From positions 102,503 through 166,502 of the forward strand of contig CAYJLW010000001.1 of NCBI GenBank assembly GCA_964370965.1: a stretch of DNA of 64,000 nt. Direction: 5' to 3'. The notes beneath the pieces were generated by a model. That model was not told where the DNA came from. It did no database searches and was given only the letters and a program-made list of their open reading frames with translations. The stretch's first letter is position 1, and each line of letters opens with the position of its first letter. This DNA comes from CAYJLW01 sp964370965. GTDB lineage: Bacteria; Actinomycetota; Acidimicrobiia; UBA2766. Of this stretch, positions 41,237 through 49,493 are shown one piece after another. A program made the translations under genes and the position numbers.

Positions 41237-43708
41237 TCATCGGTTCCGGAGTTGTCGTTGTCGGAGGCGCTTGTAGACCGGTAGGAGGAGAGGGTAGAGG
41301 CCGCCGTCGCGCAGCATTTCCTTAGCGCGTGAGACGAAGCGGAACCAGAGCACTCCGCCGGCTCGTTTGCGTCGCTCGAACAGGGCCCGGCGAGCGTCCT
41401 CGGTCAGGGTGACGGTGCGGGGACGGAGTTCTTTCAGTGCGGTCCAGCGCCAAGGCTCTTCCAACACCCGCCGGATGGGATTGACCGCAGCGGCCCAGGT
41501 GTGAGTAGCCGCCAGCTTGCAGGCTGCCTCAGCGGAGCGCGTGCGGAGATCGACGTCCGAAACGAGGCGCCAGAGGGCGTCGGTCATGGCGGGGAGGTCG
41601 GCGGCGGGTACGACGAGGCCGGCGCCGTGGGCCTCGACCTCCTCGGCGAGAACGTCTCCGCCGGTCACCAGGGAGGGTAGCCCGGCCCAGAAGTGATCGA
41701 GGAGGCGAGACCTGAAGGCGAGGCGCGTCTCGGCGAGGTCCTTGGTGGCAAGCACGCCGACGTCTGCCTCGATCAGGTAGGCGCCCCTCTCGTCGTATGG
41801 CACCCAGTTCCCGAACAGGACTCTCGTGCCAGCAAGGCCGAGCTCCGAGGCGCGCTGACGGAGACGTTCCACGATCGGCATGCGTGGCACGTTGCGTCCA
41901 GCGAGTTCGAGGCCCATGAAGTAGAGCCGAACGCGCGGGTCACGCTTCTGGACGGCATCGAATGCGTCCAGCACCAGAAGGGGGTCGAACCACTCCCAGG
42001 TGCCTCCACTCCAGAGGATCAGGATGTCGTCCTGTCCGACCTCCGGATGCACGCCCTTGATCACGGGCCGGGAGGGTACCGGTGGCTCGGAGGGGCAGCC
42101 GTACGGCACGACGTCGACAAGGTCGCGGAGGTGGGGATCCTCCTTGTAGTCGGCACGGTTGACTCGCCCCATGGAGCTCAGGGCGCCCATCCAGTAGTCG
42201 CGTTGGCGCTCTGACGCGCAGAGGAAGAAGTCGCCGTGTCGCAAGGCCGTGTTCTGTATCTGCGTGTCATGGGTCAGGTTCTTGTCCCCCACGAGGTCCC
42301 CGACGGCTGCGTGCAACTCCAGACTCTCGAAGAGCCAGGGGTCATAGACGTCGACGATCACGACGGGGTTGCACGATTGGAGGACCGGCCACTGGTGCAA
42401 CGCTGGGGTCTGCACCAGGACGGCGTCGTGCTCCTCGAGCAGAGCGACCAACTCGTTGCGGGACTTGAACACCTCCGTGTGGATGTGCGGGTGGCTTCGC
42501 TCCACCGGCCACGGTGATCCGAGCGTCACGTGTGCGTCAGCGGCGATCGCCTTGGCAACTTCCCAACACCGGGCCCCAGGCCCGGCCATGCGGTCGCTGA
42601 TCCGGTCGTAGGCGATCACCAAGAGCCGAGCGCTCCCGCGTTGACCCAGGGCGGCGTCGAGCCCCAGGAACTGGGTCACCGCCGCCGACGTCTCGGCGTA
42701 GAGCGGAGGTGCGTCGTCCGGGATAGCGAAGGGGCGCCCGACAGTCCGGAAGATCTCCTGGTCGCTGCGGCGCCGGCGCAATTGAACGAGGCGTCGCGCC
42801 TCCTGGATCTCCGCGAGGCTGTGGGCGATGTCGGTGATCGCGTGGAATCTGGCCAGTGCGACACGGTCCACTTCCTCGGCATCGCCTGTCGGCGCTGCCC
42901 CTGCTTCGTAGTCGGGGCGGCTTGAGCCGGAGGCGACGACTCCTCGCTCGTTGGCCAAGAGGAGACCCGCGGTCAGGAGGCTTTCCACTAGTCCCGATTC
43001 GGCATTCTTCGCCACTATTCGTAGCCAGGCCCTCTCGTGGGCGAGAGCCTCGGCACTTCCGATCGCCTGGCGGGAGGAGAGTCTGGTGATGGCCCTGGCT
43101 GCTGGGGCCCGGACCACTTCGAAACCAGCAGCCCAGAGCCGCCAGCCCAAGTCCACCGTGACAGAGGCTGGCGGGAGTTGCGCGTCAAAGCCGCCCAGCT
43201 CGACCAGGACGGGGCGCGAAACCACGAACGCGTCCACCGGGGGAAAGGCCGTGGTCCTGGGCTCCAGATCGAGTGGGTCTGAGTCGGCCCAGCTTCCGCG
43301 CCCATCAGTCGTGAACGCGGAGTCGCCCCTCACGATGCTGCCGGTCGAGTCGATCAGGGTGCCACACGCGCAGGCGCGTCCCCGCTCTGGGTCGAGTTCG
43401 GCGAGGACGTCTCCCAGCCAATCCGGATCCACGAGGACGTGCGACGCGACGACGGCAAGGGTGTTCGTTGCCGCGGCGTCCACGCAGTCTTGTGCCACTT
43501 CGATGTGGTTCCTGTGCGGAGGGACCGCTAGGCAGGCCACGCCGGGAAGCGACCTGAGCGTATCCGGCCTGGCTGTGACGACCATCACCTGCTTCGGCGG
43601 CGTCGTCTGCGACGCTATGTGGTGCAGGCATTCTGCTACGTCGCCGCCTGTGTCCAGCACGACCACCGTCGTGGACAGAGTGAACTCGTTGTCGGCTGGA
43701 GGATTCAT
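41237..43708 (-). CDS. Fused glycosyltransferase: GT2-like N-domain plus GT4-like C-domain
   Basis: An 823-aa protein with two probable transferase modules. Residues about 8-280 resemble a divergent GT2 (TTVVVLDTGGDVAECLHHIASQTTPP, an SQT motif, DPDWLGDVLAEL, VDLGWRLWAAGFEVV), although the metal-binding DxD is weak (ASHVLVDPD). Residues about 370-770 are GT-B: LLVIAYDRISDRMAGPGARCWEVA, DILILWSGGTWEWFDPLLVLDAF, GTRVLFGNWVPYDERGAYLIEADVG, and WAGLPSLVTGGDVLAEEV at the donor site. ATG 43708 lies 8 nt after TAGTCT, which removes an overlap with the upstream gene that ATG 43765 would create. The C-domain resembles glycosyltransferases of teichoic or O-antigen loci. Sugar specificity unknown. Confidence 0.8.
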   Translation of the reverse strand: MNPPADNEFTLSTTVVVLDTGGDVAECLHHIASQTTPPKQVMVVTARPDTLRSLPGVACLAVPPHRNHIEVAQDCVDAAATNTLAVVASHVLVDPDWLGDVLAELDPERGRACACGTLIDSTGSIVRGDSAFTTDGRGSWADSDPLDLEPRTTAFPPVDAFVVSRPVLVELGGFDAQLPPASVTVDLGWRLWAAGFEVVRAPAARAITRLSSRQAIGSAEALAHERAWLRIVAKNAESGLVESLLTAGLLLANERGVVASGSSRPDYEAGAAPTGDAEEVDRVALARFHAITDIAHSLAEIQEARRLVQLRRRRSDQEIFRTVGRPFAIPDDAPPLYAETSAAVTQFLGLDAALGQRGSARLLVIAYDRISDRMAGPGARCWEVAKAIAADAHVTLGSPWPVERSHPHIHTEVFKSRNELVALLEEHDAVLVQTPALHQWPVLQSCNPVVIVDVYDPWLFESLELHAAVGDLVGDKNLTHDTQIQNTALRHGDFFLCASERQRDYWMGALSSMGRVNRADYKEDPHLRDLVDVVPYGCPSEPPVPSRPVIKGVHPEVGQDDILILWSGGTWEWFDPLLVLDAFDAVQKRDPRVRLYFMGLELAGRNVPRMPIVERLRQRASELGLAGTRVLFGNWVPYDERGAYLIEADVGVLATKDLAETRLAFRSRLLDHFWAGLPSLVTGGDVLAEEVEAHGAGLVVPAADLPAMTDALWRLVSDVDLRTRSAEAACKLAATHTWAAAVNPIRRVLEEPWRWTALKELRPRTVTLTEDARRALFERRKRAGGVLWFRFVSRAKEMLRDGGLYPLLLPVYKRLRQRQLRNR

Positions 43709-43716
43709 GCGAAGGG

Positions 43717-43722
43717 AGACTA
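43717..43722 (-). promoter_or_regulatory. Leaderless-type -10 element of the fused glycosyltransferase gene
   Basis: TAGTCT ends 8 nt before ATG 43708 and decides that start over ATG 43765. Confidence 0.55.
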
Positions 43723-43740
43723 GCGGTGGGTTGGGCGCCT

Positions 43741-45402
43741 TCAGGCGGTGCGGGAGCGGATCCACTCCCAGTTGCCGGTCCCCGTGTCATACCAGGTCGT
43801 GGGTTGGTCAAATGCGGCTCCGTTGGGAGCTGGCGAGAAGGTGAGGACTCCTGTCCTTGCTGAGCCGTAGTCGTACAGGACGGCCAGAGAGTCCGTCGAT
43901 CCGCCGGCGAACCGGCCGGCGACAGGCTTCGTGCGGTTGTAGCTCCAAGCCCAGTCCGAGGTGTTGAACCACAAGGCGGGTCCGTGGAAGTCCGTGCCAG
44001 TCGATTCTGCGACCCAGAAGCCCGTGCGGCTTTTCCCGTAGTTGTAGACGAGAGCGATGTCCGTGCGCCCGTCTCCCGAGAAGTCCCCCGCCAACGGTTC
44101 TGTGAGGTGGAACTCCCAATTGCCGGTCCCGCTGTGCCACCATGCCAACGGGGCCTGGAACGCGTTGTCCGCAGCGTGCAGGACCCACAAGCCCGATGTG
44201 GATCCGCCGTAGTTGTAGAAGAGGACGATGTCGTCACCGGCGGCCGCGTCGAAGTTGCCCGCCTGGGGGCGGGACCGGAACGATTCCCAGTTCCCAGGCC
44301 CGCTCGACCACCATACGGCGGGCGTGCCGATACGAGTTCCTGACGATGGGAACACCCATACCGCTGTCAGCGCGACGCCGTAGTCGTACTGCATCGCCAA
44401 GTCGTCCCGACCGTCGTTCGTGAAGTCCCCGGGCACGGGACGGGATCGGGGCATGTCCCAGTGACCCGGAGCGCTGAACCACCACGGTGAGGGTGGCGCG
44501 AAGCTGCTGCCCGTGGACGTGAGGACCCAGAAACCCGCAGTGGCGTTTCCGTAGTCGTACGTCATCCCGATGTCGTCCGCTCCTGCTCCGTCGAAGTTCC
44601 CGGCCAGCAGTTTCGAGCGGTTCGGGTCCCACGCGCCGCGCCCGCTTGCCCACCAGAGCCGCGGGCTGCCGAAAGCCTGGCCCGTCGAGGGGAAGATCCA
44701 CAGGCCCGCAGTCGAGTTCCCGTAGTCGTACAGAACGGCGACGTCATCTCTCTGGTCGCCTGTGAAGTCGCCCTCGATTCGCTCCCCGCGTGGCCGCGGC
44801 ATGGACCGATGTGGCTGCCACCAGCTCGTCGTTTGAAAGGCGCCTGCCCAACTGAAGCTGAAATGCACGTGGTCCGTATGAGGGCTCGCTCCGCCGTAGC
44901 TCTGCCAGCCGCGTTCGGGTTGGTACGACTTCCATATGCGCCTGTTCCAGATGACGTACATGATTCCGAGCCGGCGGGCCATGGCGTTGGGGTTTCCGTA
45001 CTCGTCGGAGGCCAAGAGCCAGTTCAGCAGTGACTGGGCGGCGGCTGCCTCCGCAGGGTTGTTGATGCGCACCCCCCAGTCCCATGCGCGGCCCTCCTTG
45101 TGCTCGCTCTGGCCCCCGATGCCGCAGTTGCGCGAGATGCCCGAGTCCCGGGTCCCCAGGTATGTCTTGAGGACGGTGGACCTGAACGTCGACACTCCCG
45201 CTTGCGGGCTGGGCGAGCACGTCGATTGCCCGTCGTAAGGCTGGTAGTCATCTATGGCGCTGCCGAAGCCCGGTGCCGGCAGCACAGCCCGGGCATCGCC
45301 TATGGTTCCCGTCGACGTCACCGCAACGGTGGCCGCCACCACAACGAGATGTCCTGCCAGTGACCGGATGCCTGAAAGGACCCGTTTCGTCGCATCAATC
45401 AT
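43741..45402 (-). CDS. Secreted LAS-type metallopeptidase domain fused to six FG-GAP-like repeats
   Basis: Exported 553-aa protein. A signal peptide (about residues 1-39, ending DARAVLP) is followed by a domain at about 55-190 with the zinc-ligand pattern of the LAS peptidase fold (VanY/M15, lysostaphin): His101 and Asp108 in SEHKEGRAWDWG, and His175, His178, His180 in PHTDHVHFSF. It resembles ARB_07466-type domains. The remainder is six repeats of about 55 residues, each with a calcium-loop-like GDFxxDxxDD and a YDYGN strand (start near 209, 265, 320, 375, 430, 485), probably a beta-propeller that binds glycan or protein. It may trim peptidoglycan where the polymer is attached. Embedded in the glycan locus. 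Confidence 0.8.
   Translation of the reverse strand: MIDATKRVLSGIRSLAGHLVVVAATVAVTSTGTIGDARAVLPAPGFGSAIDDYQPYDGQSTCSPSPQAGVSTFRSTVLKTYLGTRDSGISRNCGIGGQSEHKEGRAWDWGVRINNPAEAAAAQSLLNWLLASDEYGNPNAMARRLGIMYVIWNRRIWKSYQPERGWQSYGGASPHTDHVHFSFSWAGAFQTTSWWQPHRSMPRPRGERIEGDFTGDQRDDVAVLYDYGNSTAGLWIFPSTGQAFGSPRLWWASGRGAWDPNRSKLLAGNFDGAGADDIGMTYDYGNATAGFWVLTSTGSSFAPPSPWWFSAPGHWDMPRSRPVPGDFTNDGRDDLAMQYDYGVALTAVWVFPSSGTRIGTPAVWWSSGPGNWESFRSRPQAGNFDAAAGDDIVLFYNYGGSTSGLWVLHAADNAFQAPLAWWHSGTGNWEFHLTEPLAGDFSGDGRTDIALVYNYGKSRTGFWVAESTGTDFHGPALWFNTSDWAWSYNRTKPVAGRFAGGSTDSLAVLYDYGSARTGVLTFSPAPNGAAFDQPTTWYDTGTGNWEWIRSRTA
43744..44778 (-). repeat. Six in-frame FG-GAP/VCBS-like repeats
   Basis: Each unit is about 165 bp and encodes GDFxxDGxDDhxhxYDYGxxxxGhWVhxSTGxxF followed by a W-rich strand (PxxWWxSGxGxW). 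Loops read GDFTGDQRDD, GNFDGAGADD, GDFTNDGRDD, GNFDAAAGDD, GDFSGDGRTD and GRFAGGSTDS. The last is degenerate. Nucleotide copies have drifted, so recent slippage is unlikely. Confidence 0.8.
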
Positions 45403-45444
45403 CTTCGCTCATGGAATCCGTCCGATCTCGCCCTAAACGGTCTC

Positions 45445-48400
45445 TCACTTGTGCCTTCGTGCCCTCGATCCGAGGCGGCAACGAAGGGTCCGGTTTCGCC
45501 GCCAAGCCTGCCGGAAACGGGTGGCTGTCCTTCTGAGGGTGAGGTAGAGCCCTTCCTCGTGCAGGCTTGCCCACAAGCTTGCGGCTCGGGACGCGGTCCC
45601 GCCGACTTGAGGGCGCGTCGGTCGATCATAGAGTATCGGGCCCCACACGCGGACGCACGGCGTCCCAGGGCGGGTGCGCAGCCCGTGCAGGTGGTGGCCG
45701 AGTCTTCGACCCCAGAGAGCGATGCGGCCGGACGTCCCCGCCCCTGGCCTCACGGTGACCAGCAGGCCGAGCGGGCCAATCGGGAGGAACGACGACGTGG
45801 CCTGGAGGTCGAATGCCGCCCATTCGTTGTCTCGCACCCGGCTCGCTGCCAGGTTCGCCCTGGCGAGGCACAGCCCGCTCGGGATGTCTCGGACCGAGAC
45901 GCTGAGGCTGGTTCCAGGACCCGAGTATGTGGCCACTCTGAGGTCGATCCGCGACGGGACGCCGGCAGACGCTCTCAAAGCGAACCTGATCGGACGTTCC
46001 GCGGTGAGCTCAAGGGGGGTTTCGGCGTCCGCCCGGAGGACATGGGGGGCGCGTTCGTAGGGTTCCAGATCGAGGGCGGTGGGCGGGTCGTCCCTGGTCA
46101 CGGGCGGGATCCGATTCGCGGCGCGAGACGGGTTGCGGGCTAGCTCCGTGGCGCGATCGAGGATGTCCGCGTATCGCTCGGCCTGCCGCCACGGTGACCA
46201 GCGCAAGAGCGCCTCCCGGCGGGCCCGCGAGCCGATGTGGCGGGCGGCCGTCGCGTCTTCCAGGAGGTGGCCGATGGCGTCGCTCCATTCGTCGGGCGTG
46301 GAAGCCAGCAGCCCCGTTTCGTCTTGGCGCACGACCTCCCGGAAGGGCTGCGTGGGGCTGGCCACGGTGGGCGTGCCCACGAGGGCCGCCTCCAGCCACT
46401 TGATCGCGCTCTTGGCCTCGTTGAAGAGGCCAGGTGTCAGCGGAGCGAGGTTCACGTCGAGATCACGCAGGGTTTGCCACAGACTGTCCCAGGGCTGGTA
46501 GGGGATGATCCTGAGCCGGTCGCCCAGGTGGGACAGGCGAGCCGACTTCGGGACGTGGCCCCCCAACCACAACTCCGTGTCTGGGTATGTCCGGAGCACG
46601 TCCAGCACAGGTTCCTCGATGAGAAGCCAGTCCAGGTCGTGCGTCGTCGTGCCGCTGAAGTAGCCGATCCTGGGCGGGCCCTGCGAGCGGTTCCTCGCCA
46701 GGGCAGCGTCGGCCAAGCGACCTCCGACCACTCCGACGCCGTTCGCGAAGCGCTCGGCGGGCAGTCCGACGACCCTGCTCGCGTGTTCGACCAGGGTTTC
46801 GGTTGACCCGATGTAGAGGTCGGCCTCCTGCATCGTCGTGCGGTACCGCTTCACGCCCTCCATCCAGAGCGCTGCTTCCTCTGGCGGGAGGAGTTGCAGG
46901 GCGGGGATGTCCTCGGCGATGCTGGGATCGAAGATGAGGTCGTCGACGTCGAAGACGATCGGGATCCCCTTGTCGCGCGCCCGATCGATGAGGGAGAGGA
47001 CCGCCGGTGTCGCCGGGACGCGATAGAGGACGAGCGCCCCGACGTCTTTGAGAAGGTCGGGGAGGGCAGGGTCTCGGAAGTGACGCACATCTGAGCGGAT
47101 TCCCAAGAGCCCCAGCGCTTCCGCAGGTAGTCGCGCCCGGTAGCGCAGCGGAGCACCCTCGATCCCGCAGGCGAACAGCACCGAACCCACGGCGCGGCGA
47201 GGTGCCGGTGAGGAGGGCCGGCGTGTGGGCACCGCGAGCTCCCGGTAGAGGGCGTCGAGGCCGGACACCTGTTCGTTGATCGTGCGTGTTCGGATGCCGC
47301 GACAGCCCGAACGGAGCCGCGCTCGCAGCGGCGCGTCGGTGATGAAGCGTCGCAGGGCGTCGCTCAGCGCTTGTGGATCAGCGGCGGGGACCACGAGTCC
47401 GTTGTCCCCGTGCTCGACGACCTCCTCGGGGCCGAGGGAGTCCGTCGTTATCACGGGTACGGATCGGGTCAGCGCGTCACGGGTGAGGATCGAGTACGTC
47501 TCCCTCATCACCGATGGAATCACGAGGCCGTCGGCGCGGGAGAAGACAGTGTCGGCTTCGTCGGGATGGAACGGAGGGGCGATTTTGACGGGGAGCCCGG
47601 AGAGCTCGGCGGGTCTCGGCGCATCCGGGGGAGCGGCCCCGTAGGCTACGAGCTCCCAGCCGGACAGGTCGGCCAGACGGGACAGGGCTTCCCAGAGTAC
47701 GTGGACGCCCTTCATCTGATGCGGCCCGCCCGCGTAGAGGAGCCGGACCAGACCGCCACCATGGCCGCCTCTCCCACCCTGGGCTCTTGTCACCTCTTGA
47801 GCCTCGACGCCGTTCTCGTCCACGCGAAGGCGGCCGGGAGCTACCCCGTTGGCCGCCATCACCTCCGCCGCGATGCGCGACGGTGCCAGAACCATGTCGG
47901 CCGCGTCGATGATCCCGCGGAGGTACTGGGATCGTTCGTCGAGATCCGAGCGCCCTGTCTCGCATTCGCATGTTCCTGCCACGACGACAGGGCAGCAGGG
48001 TCGGAAGGACCGATCCACGAGGAACTGGCGGGCGCAGAGCCACCAGAAATCGTGCATTGTGACTATCACCTGAGCGCCGGAGTTCGCCGAGGCCCGGACC
48101 AGGCCCGCGCCCAGAGTCTGGAGTGAGTGAAGATGCACGACGTCGGGACGAACGAGGTCCAGGTAGCGGCGGAACGCGGTCTCGACGGCCGGGTTATCGT
48201 AGTTCCTGCGGTCCTCCCAGTTCGTCCACGGCGTCGTGACTATCCACCTGATCGGCAGGCCGGACTCGTCCTTGTCTTCCCATTCCTTCAACGGAGGCAG
48301 TCGGTCGTTCAGGTGGCCGGCGAAGACGCGCACGTCGTGGCCCAGTGCCCGCAGACCGCGGGACAGGCGCTGTGGCTGCAATGTCCCGCCACTCACGAAG

Positions 48401-48504
48401 TTGGGGGGGTAGTGAGCGGAGACGACGACGATCCTGAGGGGCGCCTCTGTCTCCCGAGCGGAGCCAACCGACGCGAGCTGCTCTCGGCTCTCTCGCCCCG
48501 TCAC
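45445..48504 (-). CDS. Giant two-module GT4 glycosyltransferase with C-terminal beta domain
   Basis: A 1019-aa protein. Residues about 20-430 are a complete GT4: IVVVSAHYPPNFVSGGTLQPQRLSRGL, VIVTMHDFWWLC with a CCPVVVAGTCECETG cysteine cluster, RLLYAGGPHQMKGVHVLWEAL, and the donor block MRETYSILTRDALTRSVPVITT. Residues about 445-790 are a second GT-B unit: LFACGIEGAPLRYRARLPAEAL, IVFDVDDLIFDP, IGYFSGTTTHDLDW and NEAKSAIKWLEAALVGTPTVAS. Residues about 820-960 look like an all-beta carbohydrate-binding or Ig-type domain (RPIRFALRASAGVPSRIDLRVATY), then a basic tail. It starts inside the stop of the upstream methyltransferase gene (4-nt overlap). It probably polymerises two sugars alternately. 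Confidence 0.85.
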   Translation of the reverse strand: MTGRESREQLASVGSARETEAPLRIVVVSAHYPPNFVSGGTLQPQRLSRGLRALGHDVRVFAGHLNDRLPPLKEWEDKDESGLPIRWIVTTPWTNWEDRRNYDNPAVETAFRRYLDLVRPDVVHLHSLQTLGAGLVRASANSGAQVIVTMHDFWWLCARQFLVDRSFRPCCPVVVAGTCECETGRSDLDERSQYLRGIIDAADMVLAPSRIAAEVMAANGVAPGRLRVDENGVEAQEVTRAQGGRGGHGGGLVRLLYAGGPHQMKGVHVLWEALSRLADLSGWELVAYGAAPPDAPRPAELSGLPVKIAPPFHPDEADTVFSRADGLVIPSVMRETYSILTRDALTRSVPVITTDSLGPEEVVEHGDNGLVVPAADPQALSDALRRFITDAPLRARLRSGCRGIRTRTINEQVSGLDALYRELAVPTRRPSSPAPRRAVGSVLFACGIEGAPLRYRARLPAEALGLLGIRSDVRHFRDPALPDLLKDVGALVLYRVPATPAVLSLIDRARDKGIPIVFDVDDLIFDPSIAEDIPALQLLPPEEAALWMEGVKRYRTTMQEADLYIGSTETLVEHASRVVGLPAERFANGVGVVGGRLADAALARNRSQGPPRIGYFSGTTTHDLDWLLIEEPVLDVLRTYPDTELWLGGHVPKSARLSHLGDRLRIIPYQPWDSLWQTLRDLDVNLAPLTPGLFNEAKSAIKWLEAALVGTPTVASPTQPFREVVRQDETGLLASTPDEWSDAIGHLLEDATAARHIGSRARREALLRWSPWRQAERYADILDRATELARNPSRAANRIPPVTRDDPPTALDLEPYERAPHVLRADAETPLELTAERPIRFALRASAGVPSRIDLRVATYSGPGTSLSVSVRDIPSGLCLARANLAASRVRDNEWAAFDLQATSSFLPIGPLGLLVTVRPGAGTSGRIALWGRRLGHHLHGLRTRPGTPCVRVWGPILYDRPTRPQVGGTASRAASLWASLHEEGLYLTLRRTATRFRQAWRRNRTLRCRLGSRARRHK

Positions 48505-49493
48505 CGTCCGTCGTCACCTTCCTCCAAAAGCCGACGGATGTGGATGTCAGGGCTGGGACCGCCGCCCCGCCGCAATAGGCGCCACGCTATGAGTCCTGCG
48601 TGGAAGGACCGGGACTCCAGGACGTTGCGAAGGGCCCGCTCGAGCTTGACGATCCTGACTTGCGATGACTGCGACTCGGACGCGTACCGCTGGTTGAGGT
48701 CGGCCAAGGCCGACACGGCGTCGGCGAGCTCCGCTCTTGCCGTTTCCAGCTCGGACTCCAGCGATGTCGCACGTTCCGTTGCCTCGCGTTCGCGGGTGAG
48801 AGCCCGGGCGAGGGGCACCCCGCGTTTCGTCGCCCGAAACACGAACTGGTATGTGTCGGCGTCGGGTTCGGTGGCGAGGTCGGCCCTCAGGTGGAGGAAG
48901 CGCTCGTCGCAGAGAGACGCCTGTTCCGTTGCTCCGATTGGGACCCGGGCGTGCGTCTCGTCGACGATCTCGAAGCCATTGCGCTCCAGGAGGTCCCGGG
49001 CCGACTCGCGTGTGAAGAACCGCAGATGGGTGTTGTCGAGCAGGCCGACATCTGTCATCCGGAAGTGGCCCGAGAGAAGCGCCAGACGTGCATCGACATG
49101 GGCGACGTTGGGGAGCGACACGACCAGGATGCCGTCGTCGACCAGATAGCGCGACAGGAGGTCGAGGATGCGGGAGGGGTCCCTCAGGTGCTCCAGGACA
49201 TCGGTGGCGACCACGGCATCGAACGGGCCGAGCTTGTCCAAGTGCCCTGATCCCAAGGCGTCAAGGTCCGCCTCCAAGGCAGCATCGGCGACCTGCTCGA
49301 GGGACCGGGCTGCCGTGGGATCGAACTCGATCGCGGTGACGTGGGCTCCCCCCTCGCGCAGCCGCTTGGTGACGTGCCCCCCCGACGCCCCCAGCTCGAG
49401 GATCCAGCGGCAGTCCCGCGTCCATCTCACTGCGCACGCTGCGGGCAGATGAGGGTCGGCGGTGTCGAACTCGTATCCGTACCTGTCGCTCAT
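48501..49493 (-). CDS. SAM-dependent methyltransferase with C-terminal coiled coil
   Basis: Residues about 25-190 form a class I methyltransferase of the UbiG/methyltransferase 11 type: WILELGASGGHVTKRLREGGAHVTAIEFD (SAM loop), FDAVVATDVLEHLRDPSRILDLL and GILVVSLPNVAHVDARLALLSGHF. Residues about 235-300 are a coiled coil (TREREATERATSLESELETARAELADAVSAL). This layout is seen in O-antigen terminators such as WbdD, where a coiled coil sets polymer length; here the kinase part is missing. It has 330 aa. The stop overlaps the giant GT4 start and its own start overlaps the DUF2142 stop, so three genes are translationally chained. A capping/chain-length role is inference. Confidence 0.82.
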   Translation of the reverse strand: MSDRYGYEFDTADPHLPAACAVRWTRDCRWILELGASGGHVTKRLREGGAHVTAIEFDPTAARSLEQVADAALEADLDALGSGHLDKLGPFDAVVATDVLEHLRDPSRILDLLSRYLVDDGILVVSLPNVAHVDARLALLSGHFRMTDVGLLDNTHLRFFTRESARDLLERNGFEIVDETHARVPIGATEQASLCDERFLHLRADLATEPDADTYQFVFRATKRGVPLARALTREREATERATSLESELETARAELADAVSALADLNQRYASESQSSQVRIVKLERALRNVLESRSFHAGLIAWRLLRRGGGPSPDIHIRRLLEEGDDGR

